From: a beta proteobacterium AAP65
GTDB lineage: Bacteria > Pseudomonadota > Gammaproteobacteria > Burkholderiales > Burkholderiaceae_C
Length of the DNA: 64,000 nt
Direction of reading: 5' to 3'
Assembly: GCA_001295865.1 (NCBI GenBank)
Contig: LJHW01000020.1
Coordinates: forward strand, 62,001-126,000
Shown: in pieces, positions 46,680 to 55,679 of the stretch
Numbering within the stretch: position 1 is the stretch's first letter
How the letters are laid out: each line of letters starts with the position of its first letter
Notes under the pieces: generated by a model
Database searches by the model: none
The model's input: only the letters and a program-made list of their open reading frames with translations
What the model was told of the DNA's origin: nothing
Position numbers and translations under genes: made by a program

Positions 46680-46706
46680 AAATGTCACTTTTGACTAGAA
46701 TCCGGC
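46674..46706. other. island-chromosome junction (att-like) in comEC
   Basis: Family similarity of comEC ends at the GGG codon of GLHV (46674-46676 on the plus strand). The following bases to the recombinase ATG at 46707 are not comEC-like. The recombination crossover of the adjacent large serine recombinase should lie here, probably within the few bases around CCCGAT (46674-46679). The partner site is beyond the window, so the exact core cannot be defined. Confidence 0.65.
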
Positions 46707-48245
46707 ATGCCCAAGATCGCCTACAGCTACATCCGCTTCAGCACCAAGAAGCAGGTGACGGACTCAAGCATCGATGTGCAGCTCGTCCGCGCCCGTGAGT
46801 ACGCCGCTGATCACGGCTACGACCTGCAGGAGAAGAGCTACAAGGACCTCGGCTGTAGCGGCTTCTCCAACAAGAACGTCAGAGAAGGCGCCCTTGGCAA
46901 GTTCCTTGAAGCGGTCGCCGAGGGCAAGGTCGCCAAAGGCTCGACCTTGATCATCGAAAACCTGGACCGTCTGTCACGCGCCAACCCGTGGGACGCGCTC
47001 CCGGTATTTCTCGAAATCGTGAACAGCGGCATCGACATCGTCACCCTAGTCGACAAGCAGCTGTACACGCGGAAGGACACGACAGCCACCAACGCAGCGA
47101 TGACCATCTTCGCGTCCTTGATGGTCTTGGTGCGGGCGCACGAGGAAAGCGTCTCCAAGAGCGACCGGGCGAAGAAGGGCATCCGCAAGAAGCTGTTGGA
47201 AGGGTACAAGATTGGCAAGTGCCCGGCATGGCTGCAGCCAACCGAGGACCGCAAAGGCTTCACCATCGTTGAGGAGCAGGCCAACATCGTCCGTGAGGTC
47301 TTCCGCATGCGGGCGAAATCGATTGGGTCACTTCGCATCGCACAGCACCTGAACATGACGTACGGCTGGACATGGGGCTCACCACAGGTGGCCCGGTTGC
47401 TCCAAAACCCGGCGGTCATAGGGACACGCATCTCGCAAATCGGGGGTGAGCCGCTGTTGGACCACTACCCTCCGATCATCAGCAAGATGGAGTTCTACGC
47501 GGTACGGCAACTGATGTCAGCGAACATCGGCACCAAGCGTGGTCGCCGCGCAGAAGATGAACCGAACATCTTCACCGGGCTGCTGTACTGCGGGCTCTGT
47601 GGTTCACGGATGCGCTTCTTCCGAGCCAACAAGAACGTCTCACAGCGGTACGTGCGGTGCGATGCTGCCGTGAACAAGAGGTGCACTTCGACCTTCGTGA
47701 ACTACGACGCCTTCGAGAAGGAAGTCATCGGATGGTTGCTGCTTGACCAGGACGAAGACTTCGTCGCCGTGCTGGACAAGAAGCCGACACGCCAGGCAAT
47801 GTCGGCAGCCGAGGTGAAGACCCTGCACGACCAACGTGACCGGCTGATCGAGCTACTCAGCGCCGGCCTGATGAACACCGCGCCAGTCGTCGAGAAGCTG
47901 AACGCGGTCGAGATGCAAATTCAGCACCTTCAAACCCTCGTTGAACCAGAACCAGACCAACGACTGTTCGCCGAGAAAGCTTGGGCGTTGGTCGAGCGGC
48001 ACGAGGACGCTTCACTTGCTGTGGCTGACGGCGAAGACCCGAAGGAGTTGCACGTTGTGCGACGCGAACTGAAGGCAGCCTTTCAAGGATCACTGGAACG
48101 CATCAACGTCTTTCCTGAGACGCGCGAGGACGATACGCATTTTTGCAAGTTCAGTGTGCAGTTCCGGGGCTACGACGGGTCACCTGAGCGTCAGTACACG
48201 CGCCCTGCCCTAAAAAACGTCAAAGGGGTCTTCAACGGGCGTTGA
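46707..48245 (+). CDS. large serine recombinase (integrase)
   Basis: 512 aa. The N-terminal resolvase domain starts YSYIRFSTKKQ with the catalytic Ser at residue 12, followed by SGFSNKN and ENLDRLSRANP with the conserved Arg/Asp segment (about residues 80-90). A recombinase domain (residues about 190-280), a zinc ribbon with CGLCGSRM and later RCDAAVNKRC (about residues 300-330), and a coiled-coil-containing C-terminus complete the large serine integrase layout. It should catalyse site-specific insertion and excision of the island at comEC. No separate recombination directionality factor was recognised. Confidence 0.93.
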   Translation: MPKIAYSYIRFSTKKQVTDSSIDVQLVRAREYAADHGYDLQEKSYKDLGCSGFSNKNVREGALGKFLEAVAEGKVAKGSTLIIENLDRLSRANPWDALPVFLEIVNSGIDIVTLVDKQLYTRKDTTATNAAMTIFASLMVLVRAHEESVSKSDRAKKGIRKKLLEGYKIGKCPAWLQPTEDRKGFTIVEEQANIVREVFRMRAKSIGSLRIAQHLNMTYGWTWGSPQVARLLQNPAVIGTRISQIGGEPLLDHYPPIISKMEFYAVRQLMSANIGTKRGRRAEDEPNIFTGLLYCGLCGSRMRFFRANKNVSQRYVRCDAAVNKRCTSTFVNYDAFEKEVIGWLLLDQDEDFVAVLDKKPTRQAMSAAEVKTLHDQRDRLIELLSAGLMNTAPVVEKLNAVEMQIQHLQTLVEPEPDQRLFAEKAWALVERHEDASLAVADGEDPKELHVVRRELKAAFQGSLERINVFPETREDDTHFCKFSVQFRGYDGSPERQYTRPALKNVKGVFNGR

Positions 48246-48319
48246 CGAGGTCGTGAGGTGAGGCCCGTCGGTCCACCTGTCCACCAACCCACAATGATGT
48301 GATTCAGCCGACCTCGTCA
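48243..48319. repeat. 11-bp inverted repeat after the serine recombinase
   Basis: TGACGAGGTCG (48243-48253, overlapping the recombinase stop codon) and CGACCTCGTCA (48309-48319) are perfect inverted copies with a 55-base loop. It could be a transcription-terminating or regulatory structure, or a protein-binding pair linked to the recombinase. There is no T-run, so intrinsic termination is unlikely. Confidence 0.55.
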
Positions 48320-49029
48320 GACCGAATGATGCTTGGAAGCCATGCCGCACGGAATCACCAGCTGGTAGGCACACCCACCCCCCCCAAGGAGGGAGACAAG
48401 GTGAGTGGCACCAGTGTCACTGCACCTCAAAAGCGGCCTGCGCCGACACATGGTTGTCGGCGGTGAGCCGTGGATTAAGTCGGAGATTGCCCACGCGCAG
48501 CGCCAAGTCTTGCCAACGCTGCGCTAGGCATAGAACAACACTGGCGGGTTGCTGAGCGCTGTTAGCGACCCGGGCGGGTTGGCTGACCCGGCAGCGCAGT
48601 AGATGTCGGTGGCAGGGCAACTGACGCCGGGTGACCCAGGAAGTACCAAAGGTAAGACACCTCGGCGACACCGGAGGACGACCTGGCGCCCTGAACACTT
48701 GACGCAATAGGTCTAACCACGGCCGGGCCAGGGATCAACTGGGCTTCAAGGTCACGGACCCTCACAGGCGCTTGCGCCTCAACCGCAATCCAGTCGCCGA
48801 CGAGGACCCCAGGCGCGCCTTGGCCGAGCAGCTCTCGCCCGCGATCGATCTAGTGGTCGAGCGCATCGAGCTGCATCCGATGCGCCGCAACGGCCGAGGC
48901 ACCAAAGAGGACAGCTTCGCCGACGTGATGTTCAAGAACAGGTCCAGCCGCCGCATCGAGGCTGGCAAGTGTAAGCAGCTAACATCTTGGTGCGGGTTCC
49001 CCGCGGCCCAACGAACCCCGCACGGTGCC
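48246..49029. other. 784-bp stretch without a confident gene
   Basis: No family was recognised between the recombinase and hsdR. The last part (48772-49029) is an open frame in phase with hsdR, encoding ADEDPRRALAEQ, VVERIELHPMRR and EDSFADVMFKN. Homologues of HsdR begin at the MDKKQLTEADI that follows, so this stretch may be a leftover of another gene or untranslated leader. A C-run (ACCCACCCCCCCC, near 48371) is present. Confidence 0.5.
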
Positions 49030-51393
49030 ATGGACAAGAAGCAACTCACCGAAGCCGACATCCGCACGAAGTTCATCACGCCTGCCATCGTCGGCCCCAG
49101 CGGCGGCAAGTGGAACGTCATGACGCAGGTGCGCGAAGAATTCTACTTCACCAAGGGTCGGGTCATCGTTCGCGGCAAGACCGTAAAGCGGGGTGAAGCA
49201 AAGAAGGCCGACTACATCCTGTACCTCAAACCCGGCCTGCCAATTGCGGTGATCGAGGCCAAGGACAACACCTACTCGGTCGGGGCTGGCATGCAGCAAG
49301 CACTCGACTACGCCGAGACACTCGACCTGCCGTTTGCCTACAGCTCCAATGGAGACGGGTTCCTGGAGCACGACCGCACGGGCGCAGGCGCCACCGTCGA
49401 ACGCGAGTTCTCTCTCGACCAGTTTCCATCACCCGATGAACTGTGGACGCGGTACAGCCAGGCCAAGGGCTACACCGCTGCCCAGCAAGCCGTGGCCACG
49501 CAGGACTACTACGACGACGGCTCCGGCAAAGCTCCCCGCTACTACCAGCTGATCGCGATCAACCGCACCATCGAAGCCATTGCCCAGGGCGAAAACCGCC
49601 TGCTTCTGGTAATGGCCACCGGCACTGGCAAAACCTACACCGCGTTCCAGATCATCTGGCGGCTGTGGAAGTCGGGGGCCAAGAAGCGCATCCTCTTCCT
49701 CGTCGACCGCAACATCCTCGCCGACCAGACCAAGACCAACGACTTCAAGCCGTTCGGTCAGGCGATGACCAAGATCACGAACCGCACCGTCGACAAGGCG
49801 TTCGAGATCTACCTGTCGCTCTACCAAGCGGTGACAGGCACCGACGACGAGCAGAACATCTACAAGCAGTTCTCGCCCGATTTCTTCGACCTAGTGATCA
49901 TCGACGAGTGCCACCGAGGCAGTGCCGCCGAAGACGCCAACTGGCGCAAGGTGCTGGAGTACTTCTCGTCGGCCACACAGATTGGCATGACGGCCACGCC
50001 CAAGGAAACCAAGGACGTTTCGAACATCGAATACTTCGGCGACCCGATCTACACCTACTCGCTGAAGCAGGGCATTGAGGACGGTTTCCTCGCACCTTAC
50101 AAGGTGGTGCGCATCAGCATCGACAGAGACCTGGAAGGCTGGCGCCCGGAGAAGGGCAAGACTGACAAGTACGGTCAAGTCATCGAAGACCGCGAATACA
50201 ACGAGACCGACTTCGATCGAAATCTGATCCTTGAAAAGCGCACTGAACTTGTCGCCGCCAAAGTCACCCAGTTCCTCAAGGCCACGGACCGCTTTTCCAA
50301 GACCATCGTCTTCTGCGAGAACATCGACCACGCGGAGCGCATGCGCCAGGCGCTGGTCAACGCCAATGCCGACCTAGCCGCTGCGAACAGCCGCTACGTG
50401 ATGCGTATCACCGGTGACAACGACGAAGGCAAGGCGCAGCTCGACAACTTCATCGACCCCGAGTCCACCTTTCCGGTCATCGCAACCACGTCGCAGCTGA
50501 TGTCCACCGGCGTTGATGCGCAGACCTGCCGGCTCATCGTGCTGGACAAGCGTATCCAGTCAATGACCGAGTTCAAGCAGATCATTGGCCGTGGCACGCG
50601 GATCAACGAGGACTACAACAAGTTCTTTTTCACCATCATGGACTTCAAGCGGGCCACGGCGCTGTTTGCCGATCCGGACTTCGATGGTGATCCGGTCCAG
50701 ATCTACGAGCCCAAACCCGGTGAGTCGCCGGTGCCGCCGGATGAGCAGCCGGATGCGGAGCCACCAGCCTCCGACGCATACCCCGATCTGCCGGGGGGCG
50801 GTCCTCCGCCCGAGGTACGTGTGCCTTCGCCCAAGTACGTGGTTGCCGACGTGGAGGTTCGCATAGTTAGTGAGCGTGTGCAGTACCTCGACGCCAACGG
50901 CAAGCTCATCACCGAGTCGCTTAAGGACTACACGCGCAACGCCGTGCACAAGGCATACACCTCGCTGAACGCCTTCCTCAACGCCTGGAACGACGCCGAC
51001 CGCAAGCAAACCATCGTCGAAGAACTGGCAACGCACGGCGTCTTTCTGGACGAGCTGGCCGAACAGGTGGGCCGCGACTTTGATGCCTTCGACCTCATCT
51101 GCCACGTTGCCTTTGATCAACCGCCGCTGTCGCGCCGCGAGCGCGCGGCCAAAGTGCGCAAGCGCAACGTGTTCAGTCAGTACGGCGACAAGACCCGCGC
51201 CGTGCTGGAAGCGCTGCTCGACAAGTATGCAGATGCCGGGCTGAAGAGCGTCGAGTCGATGGAGATTCTGAAGGTCGATCCACTCACCGCCTTTGGCACG
51301 CCGATCGAGATCGTCAAGCTGTTCGGCGGCAAACAGAAGTACCAAGCCGCCATTCAAGAACTCGAAACCCAGCTTTACGCAGAGGCAGCCTGA
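49030..51393 (+). CDS. hsdR: type I restriction enzyme R subunit
   Basis: 787 aa. An N-terminal PD-(D/E)XK nuclease motif (PIAVIEAKDNTYSVGAGMQQALDYA, near residue 75) is followed by an SF2 helicase motor: Walker A VMATGTGKTYTAFQ (near 195), DEAD-box VIIDECHRGS, motif III MTATPKET, and QIIGRGTRINEDY as motif VI. A C-terminal EcoEI-type assembly domain completes it. HsdR translocates and cuts unmethylated DNA when bound to HsdM and HsdS. The ATG at 49030 fits homologues (MDKKQLTEADIRTKFITPAI). hsdM starts three bases after the stop. Confidence 0.95.
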   Translation: MDKKQLTEADIRTKFITPAIVGPSGGKWNVMTQVREEFYFTKGRVIVRGKTVKRGEAKKADYILYLKPGLPIAVIEAKDNTYSVGAGMQQALDYAETLDLPFAYSSNGDGFLEHDRTGAGATVEREFSLDQFPSPDELWTRYSQAKGYTAAQQAVATQDYYDDGSGKAPRYYQLIAINRTIEAIAQGENRLLLVMATGTGKTYTAFQIIWRLWKSGAKKRILFLVDRNILADQTKTNDFKPFGQAMTKITNRTVDKAFEIYLSLYQAVTGTDDEQNIYKQFSPDFFDLVIIDECHRGSAAEDANWRKVLEYFSSATQIGMTATPKETKDVSNIEYFGDPIYTYSLKQGIEDGFLAPYKVVRISIDRDLEGWRPEKGKTDKYGQVIEDREYNETDFDRNLILEKRTELVAAKVTQFLKATDRFSKTIVFCENIDHAERMRQALVNANADLAAANSRYVMRITGDNDEGKAQLDNFIDPESTFPVIATTSQLMSTGVDAQTCRLIVLDKRIQSMTEFKQIIGRGTRINEDYNKFFFTIMDFKRATALFADPDFDGDPVQIYEPKPGESPVPPDEQPDAEPPASDAYPDLPGGGPPPEVRVPSPKYVVADVEVRIVSERVQYLDANGKLITESLKDYTRNAVHKAYTSLNAFLNAWNDADRKQTIVEELATHGVFLDELAEQVGRDFDAFDLICHVAFDQPPLSRRERAAKVRKRNVFSQYGDKTRAVLEALLDKYADAGLKSVESMEILKVDPLTAFGTPIEIVKLFGGKQKYQAAIQELETQLYAEAA

Positions 51394-51396
51394 TCC

Positions 51397-52851
51397 ATGT
51401 CCAACGTCTCCAATATCGTCAAGTCTATCCAGGACATTATGCGCAAGGACGCCGGCACTTACGGCGACGCCCAGCGGCTTGAGCAGCTTGGCTGGATGTT
51501 CTTCCTGAAAATCTTTGACGATCGCGAACAGGAGGTCGAACTTCTGCGCGACAACTATCGCTCGCCGTTGCCCCAGCACCTGCGATGGAGCAACTGGGCC
51601 ACGGATGCCGAAGGCATTACTGGCGAGGCGCTGCTCGACTTCGTCAACAACTCGCTGCTGCCCAAGCTGAAGGCGCTGACTGGCGGCGCGGACAAGATCG
51701 CCGGTCTGATCCGCATGACGTTCGAGGACGCGAACAATTACATGAAGAACGGCACGTTGATGCGCCAGGTGATCAACAAGATCAACGGCATCGACTTCAA
51801 CGCCTCGGATGACCGCCACATGTTCGGCGACATCTACGAGAAGATTCTCAAGGATCTGCAATCAGCAGGTAACGCCGGCGAGTTCTACACCCCGCGCGCT
51901 GTCACGCAGTTCATCGTCGAGCAGGTTAACCCGCGTCTGGGCGAGAGCATCCTGGACCCAGCCTGCGGCACTGGTGGTTTCCTCACCTGCACCATCGAGC
52001 ACCTGCGCAAGCAGGCCAGGACTGAGGACGACGAGCGCATCATCCAGGACTGCTTTGCCGGCATCGAGAAGAAGCACTTGCCGCATGTGCTGTGCATGAC
52101 CAACTTGCTGCTTCACGGCATCGACGTGCCCTCCAACGTGCGGCACGACAACACGCTGGCTCGCCCGCTGCGTGACTGGAGTCCAAAGGAACGTGTGGAC
52201 GTCATCGTCACAAACCCGCCCTTTGGCGGTATGGAAGAGGATGGCATCGAGACCAACTTCCCGGCTGAGTTTCGCACGCGAGAGACGGCCGACCTATTTC
52301 TTGTTCTGCTGATGAAGCTGCTCAAACCAGGTGGCCGTGCGGGCTTGGTGCTTCCCGACGGCACGCTATTCGGCGAAGGTGTGAAGACACGCATAAAGGA
52401 GGCACTTCTCACCGAATGCAACTTGCACACCATCGTGCGCTTGCCAAACGGCGTGTTCAACCCGTACACCGGCATCCGCACCAACCTGCTGTTCTTCACC
52501 AAGGGCCAGCCGACGACCGAGGTCTGGTTTTACGAGCATCCCTACCCGCTGGGCGCCAAGAGCTACAACAAGGGCAAACCGATCCGTATCGAGGAGTTTG
52601 AAGCCGAGCGGGCATGGTGGGACGCTCGCGTTGAGAATGAGCAGGCCTGGCGCGTGCCGATAGCCGAAATCAAGGCTGGCAACTACAACCTAGACCTGAA
52701 GAACCCGCACAACCCTGACACTGGCCCAGGCGATGTGGAGCACCTGCTGCCGGCGTACGAGAAACTGCTTGCGCAGATTGCCGCGACGCGGGCGACACTG
52801 AAGCGGGAACTTCACCAGGCCCTGGCCGCAAGCAATGGGGCGCAAGAATGA
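51397..52851 (+). CDS. hsdM: type I restriction-modification DNA methyltransferase subunit
   Basis: 484 aa. The HsdM N-terminal helical domain (IVKSIQDIMRKDAGTYGDAQRLEQLGWMFFLKIFDD) is followed by an N6-adenine methyltransferase with the SAM motif LDPACGTGGFLTCT (near residue 187) and the catalytic NPPFGGMEEDG (near 275). It methylates the HsdS-defined target and is required for both modification and restriction. It overlaps hsdS by four bases (ATGA), giving the classic R-M-S order. Confidence 0.96.
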   Translation: MSNVSNIVKSIQDIMRKDAGTYGDAQRLEQLGWMFFLKIFDDREQEVELLRDNYRSPLPQHLRWSNWATDAEGITGEALLDFVNNSLLPKLKALTGGADKIAGLIRMTFEDANNYMKNGTLMRQVINKINGIDFNASDDRHMFGDIYEKILKDLQSAGNAGEFYTPRAVTQFIVEQVNPRLGESILDPACGTGGFLTCTIEHLRKQARTEDDERIIQDCFAGIEKKHLPHVLCMTNLLLHGIDVPSNVRHDNTLARPLRDWSPKERVDVIVTNPPFGGMEEDGIETNFPAEFRTRETADLFLVLLMKLLKPGGRAGLVLPDGTLFGEGVKTRIKEALLTECNLHTIVRLPNGVFNPYTGIRTNLLFFTKGQPTTEVWFYEHPYPLGAKSYNKGKPIRIEEFEAERAWWDARVENEQAWRVPIAEIKAGNYNLDLKNPHNPDTGPGDVEHLLPAYEKLLAQIAATRATLKRELHQALAASNGAQE

Positions 52852-54521
52852 GGCTGGAGACCTTCTTCGAGAAGTTCGAGCATTTTGTCGAGGCTCCTGA
52901 TGCAGTCTCGAAGATGCGTGAGCTAATCCTTGAGTTCGCGATCCGCGGCAAGCTTGTTCCGCAGATCGCGAGCGACGAGCCTGCGGCCGAACTGGTCAAA
53001 CGAATGGCCAAAGCCCCAACTGGTCAGGTTGGGAAACAAGCCGTTCTCCCATCTGTTGGTGATGATGCCTATCTTCAGATACCTACGGGGTGGGCTTGGA
53101 TACGGCTTGGAAACACTGGACGGATATTCAACGGGGACAGCGTTAGTGAAAGCGGTAAAGCCGAACTCGCAAGGGTCGAGCATGGCCTTCCGTTCATAGC
53201 AACCAAAGATGTCGGCTACGGCCGAGATGCATTGGTCTATGACAACGGCCTAAGAGTCCCACTAGGCGATCTTCGATTTAAGGTCGCACGTGCGAAGGCT
53301 GTGCTCATTTGTGCCGAAGGTGGAAGTGCTGGGCGGAAGATTGGTGTGACCGACCGCGACATTTGCTTTGGCAACAAGCTCTTCGCGAATGAAGTTCGAG
53401 AGGGCGTTCATCATCGCTACATCTTCTACGTTTATCAGGCGCCTACGTTCTTTAAGGAGTTTGCCGCCAGAATGACCGGGATCATCGGCGGTATCGCGCG
53501 CAGTGAGTTCCTCGCGCTGCCAATTCCACTACCTCCCGAAGAAGAGCAGAAGCGCATCGTGGCGGAAGTGGATGGGTTGATGGCGCTTTGTGACCAGCTG
53601 GAGGCGCAACTGCAGGAAAGGCAGAAACGGCATGCTGCGCTTGCTCGTGCGTCGCTAGCCCGCTTTGCCGATGCGCCCACATCGTTCAATCTCGATTTCT
53701 TATTTCACGATGCGTACGCCATTGCGCCTCCTGAACTCCGCAAATCTATCCGTACCCTCGCCGTCCAAGGCAAGCTCGTCCCTCAAGACCCAAATGACGA
53801 ACCGGCTGAGGAGTTGCTAAAGCGCAACCTTGCTGAGCGGAAGAAGTTGAAACGCACTGATGCCAACGAAGTGCGATCACCTCCCGATGACGACATCTTT
53901 GGCTACGGCATCCCAGCTTCGTGGCGTTGGCAAACGCTTGAGGATCTTCTTGTGTTCGGCCCAACAAATGGGATTTCTCCCAAGGCCGTTGACTACGAGA
54001 CCCCTGTTCGCTCCCTCACCTTGAGCGCAACAACATCAGGCCGTTTCAAAGGCGAGCACTCGAAGTTCATTGCCACAGACGTGTCCCCCGATTCAGACCT
54101 TTGGCTGCGCAATGGCGATATTCTGGTTCAACGAGGGAACACGATCGAGTATGTGGGCGTATCTGCGGTCTATACAGGAGAACCGAACCGTTTCGTCTAT
54201 CCCGATCTGATGATGAAGTTGCGCCTATCGTCAGCTCTAGACGTTGGATTCATTCATCTCGCGATGAGTCACGAAGCCGCTCGCGAGTTTCTCCGCACAC
54301 GGGCATCTGGCACGTCTGGGACTATGCCCAAGATCAATCAAGCTACGCTCAAGAGTCTTCCCCTTCCGATACCGCCGTTGGCTGAACAGCGCCGGATAGT
54401 TGCCAAGGTGGATCAACTGATGGCCCTGGTAGACGAGTTGGAAGAGCAGCTCGCCGTAGCCCGGACCGCTAATGAGAGGCTTACGCAAGCTGTCACTGCC
54501 GAACTCACAGCGCAGGATTGA
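52848..54521 (+). CDS. hsdS: type I restriction-modification specificity subunit
   Basis: 557 aa with two target-recognition domains in tandem. TRD1 (about residues 70-220) begins after PTGWAWIRLGNTGRIFNGDS and ends with LPIPLPPEEEQKRIVAEVDGLMALCDQLEAQL, a conserved coiled-coil spacer. TRD2 (about residues 350-520) begins at IPASWRWQTLEDLLVFGPTNG and ends in the matching LPIPPLAEQRRIVAKVDQLMALVDELEEQL. The repeats (ELRKSIRTLAVQGKLVPQDPNDEPAEELL and ELILEFAIRGKLVPQIASDEPAAELV) confirm the internal duplication. The target sequence cannot be read off. The next gene starts three bases after the stop. Confidence 0.95.
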   Translation: MRLETFFEKFEHFVEAPDAVSKMRELILEFAIRGKLVPQIASDEPAAELVKRMAKAPTGQVGKQAVLPSVGDDAYLQIPTGWAWIRLGNTGRIFNGDSVSESGKAELARVEHGLPFIATKDVGYGRDALVYDNGLRVPLGDLRFKVARAKAVLICAEGGSAGRKIGVTDRDICFGNKLFANEVREGVHHRYIFYVYQAPTFFKEFAARMTGIIGGIARSEFLALPIPLPPEEEQKRIVAEVDGLMALCDQLEAQLQERQKRHAALARASLARFADAPTSFNLDFLFHDAYAIAPPELRKSIRTLAVQGKLVPQDPNDEPAEELLKRNLAERKKLKRTDANEVRSPPDDDIFGYGIPASWRWQTLEDLLVFGPTNGISPKAVDYETPVRSLTLSATTSGRFKGEHSKFIATDVSPDSDLWLRNGDILVQRGNTIEYVGVSAVYTGEPNRFVYPDLMMKLRLSSALDVGFIHLAMSHEAAREFLRTRASGTSGTMPKINQATLKSLPLPIPPLAEQRRIVAKVDQLMALVDELEEQLAVARTANERLTQAVTAELTAQD

Positions 54522-54524
54522 GCC

Positions 54525-55661
54525 ATGGCAAGCAAGCACCCAATCGCGTTCGAGGGCGAAGCATCGCTGGACGAGCTAGCCGGTGTTGGCAAGAACCGCC
54601 GCTTCGATGAGGTCGTCGACGACGAGGATAACGGTGAGATTCAGGTCATCTGTAGGCGGCCTAATCCCGCGCCGCGGAACGAACAGGACAAATACATTGA
54701 CGTAGCGCTCGCCAAACCCAGTCGGGCCTTCTACTTCGGTGACCGCAATCTGTACGACCAGGAGGCCAACCGCTTTGACCAAGAAGAGAAGGCACGCATC
54801 CTGAATACAGGTCAGTATCCCCGCAATCTAGCTCGCTTTGAGGAGCTGAAGCGCTCTTGCCGACGTGGCTTTGTCATCCCCTTCGTTGGCGCCGGGATGT
54901 CGAAGAGCGCCGGGTGTCCGGAGTGGAAGGAGTACCTCTTGGGTCTTTGCGACGACGCGCATCTAGATGTCCATGCTATGCGTGAACGACTGGAGGCGCG
55001 CGCTGACTATGAGGGGGTGATGAATGATCTCGTCCAGGCTCTTGGTGAGAATCGATTCAATCTGGACTTCGAGCGCGACTTCAAGACGCCAGAAGACATC
55101 TCTGGCGCGATGACTCTACTTCCTCGGCTATTTGACAATTCAGCAGTAACAACGAATTTCGATCGCGTGCTGGAGACCGTGTACAACCTGGAAGGGCGTC
55201 CATTCGTTGAGAAAGTGACCGGGCGCGGAATGGCGAACGCGTTCTTTCGCGCCATCCCCGCTGGGGATCGCTACTTGTTGAAATTGCACGGCAACTTGGA
55301 CAACGCCGCCGAACGTGTACTCAACCGAGTCGAGTACGACACGGCTTACGGTAACGACGGAAACATCCATTTCGACTTTCCATTGCCCAAACTGCTACGC
55401 CGCTTGTTTACCAGCTACAGCTTCATGTTCCTTGGTTGTAGCCTATCTGCAGATCGCACGATTCAGACCTTCATGCGAGTCGCGCAGTTGGAAGGGCAAG
55501 ACAATCTCCCGCACCATTACGCTCTCTTGGCCTGTCCGACAGACCGGGCTGAACGCCACGCAATCGATCAACGCCTCGCCGATGCTCACATCACGCCGCT
55601 CTGGTATCCAGAAGGTGAGCATGAACATGTCGAGCGGATTCTTGAGTTGCTACTCGACTAG
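54525..55661 (+). CDS. SIR2-like NAD-dependent protein
   Basis: 378 aa. From about residue 115 it has a SIR2-type Rossmann core: VIPFVGAGMSKSAGCPEWKEYL (GAG nucleotide loop), SAVTTNFDRVLETVYN and LLKLHGNLDNAAERV (the His of LHG), and FMFLGCSLSADRTIQTFMRV. The first 110 residues are a charged region of unknown role. Bacterial SIR2 domains of this group serve defence by degrading NAD when phage is sensed; deacetylation is less likely here. It follows hsdS by three bases, so it belongs to the type I restriction operon. Confidence 0.82.
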   Translation: MASKHPIAFEGEASLDELAGVGKNRRFDEVVDDEDNGEIQVICRRPNPAPRNEQDKYIDVALAKPSRAFYFGDRNLYDQEANRFDQEEKARILNTGQYPRNLARFEELKRSCRRGFVIPFVGAGMSKSAGCPEWKEYLLGLCDDAHLDVHAMRERLEARADYEGVMNDLVQALGENRFNLDFERDFKTPEDISGAMTLLPRLFDNSAVTTNFDRVLETVYNLEGRPFVEKVTGRGMANAFFRAIPAGDRYLLKLHGNLDNAAERVLNRVEYDTAYGNDGNIHFDFPLPKLLRRLFTSYSFMFLGCSLSADRTIQTFMRVAQLEGQDNLPHHYALLACPTDRAERHAIDQRLADAHITPLWYPEGEHEHVERILELLLD

Positions 55662-55679
55662 CTGAGATCGAGACACGCC

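Noticed and set aside
48417-48765. Minus-strand open frames after the serine recombinase
   Set aside because: Short, without recognisable domains or good ribosome-binding sites; treated as noncoding.
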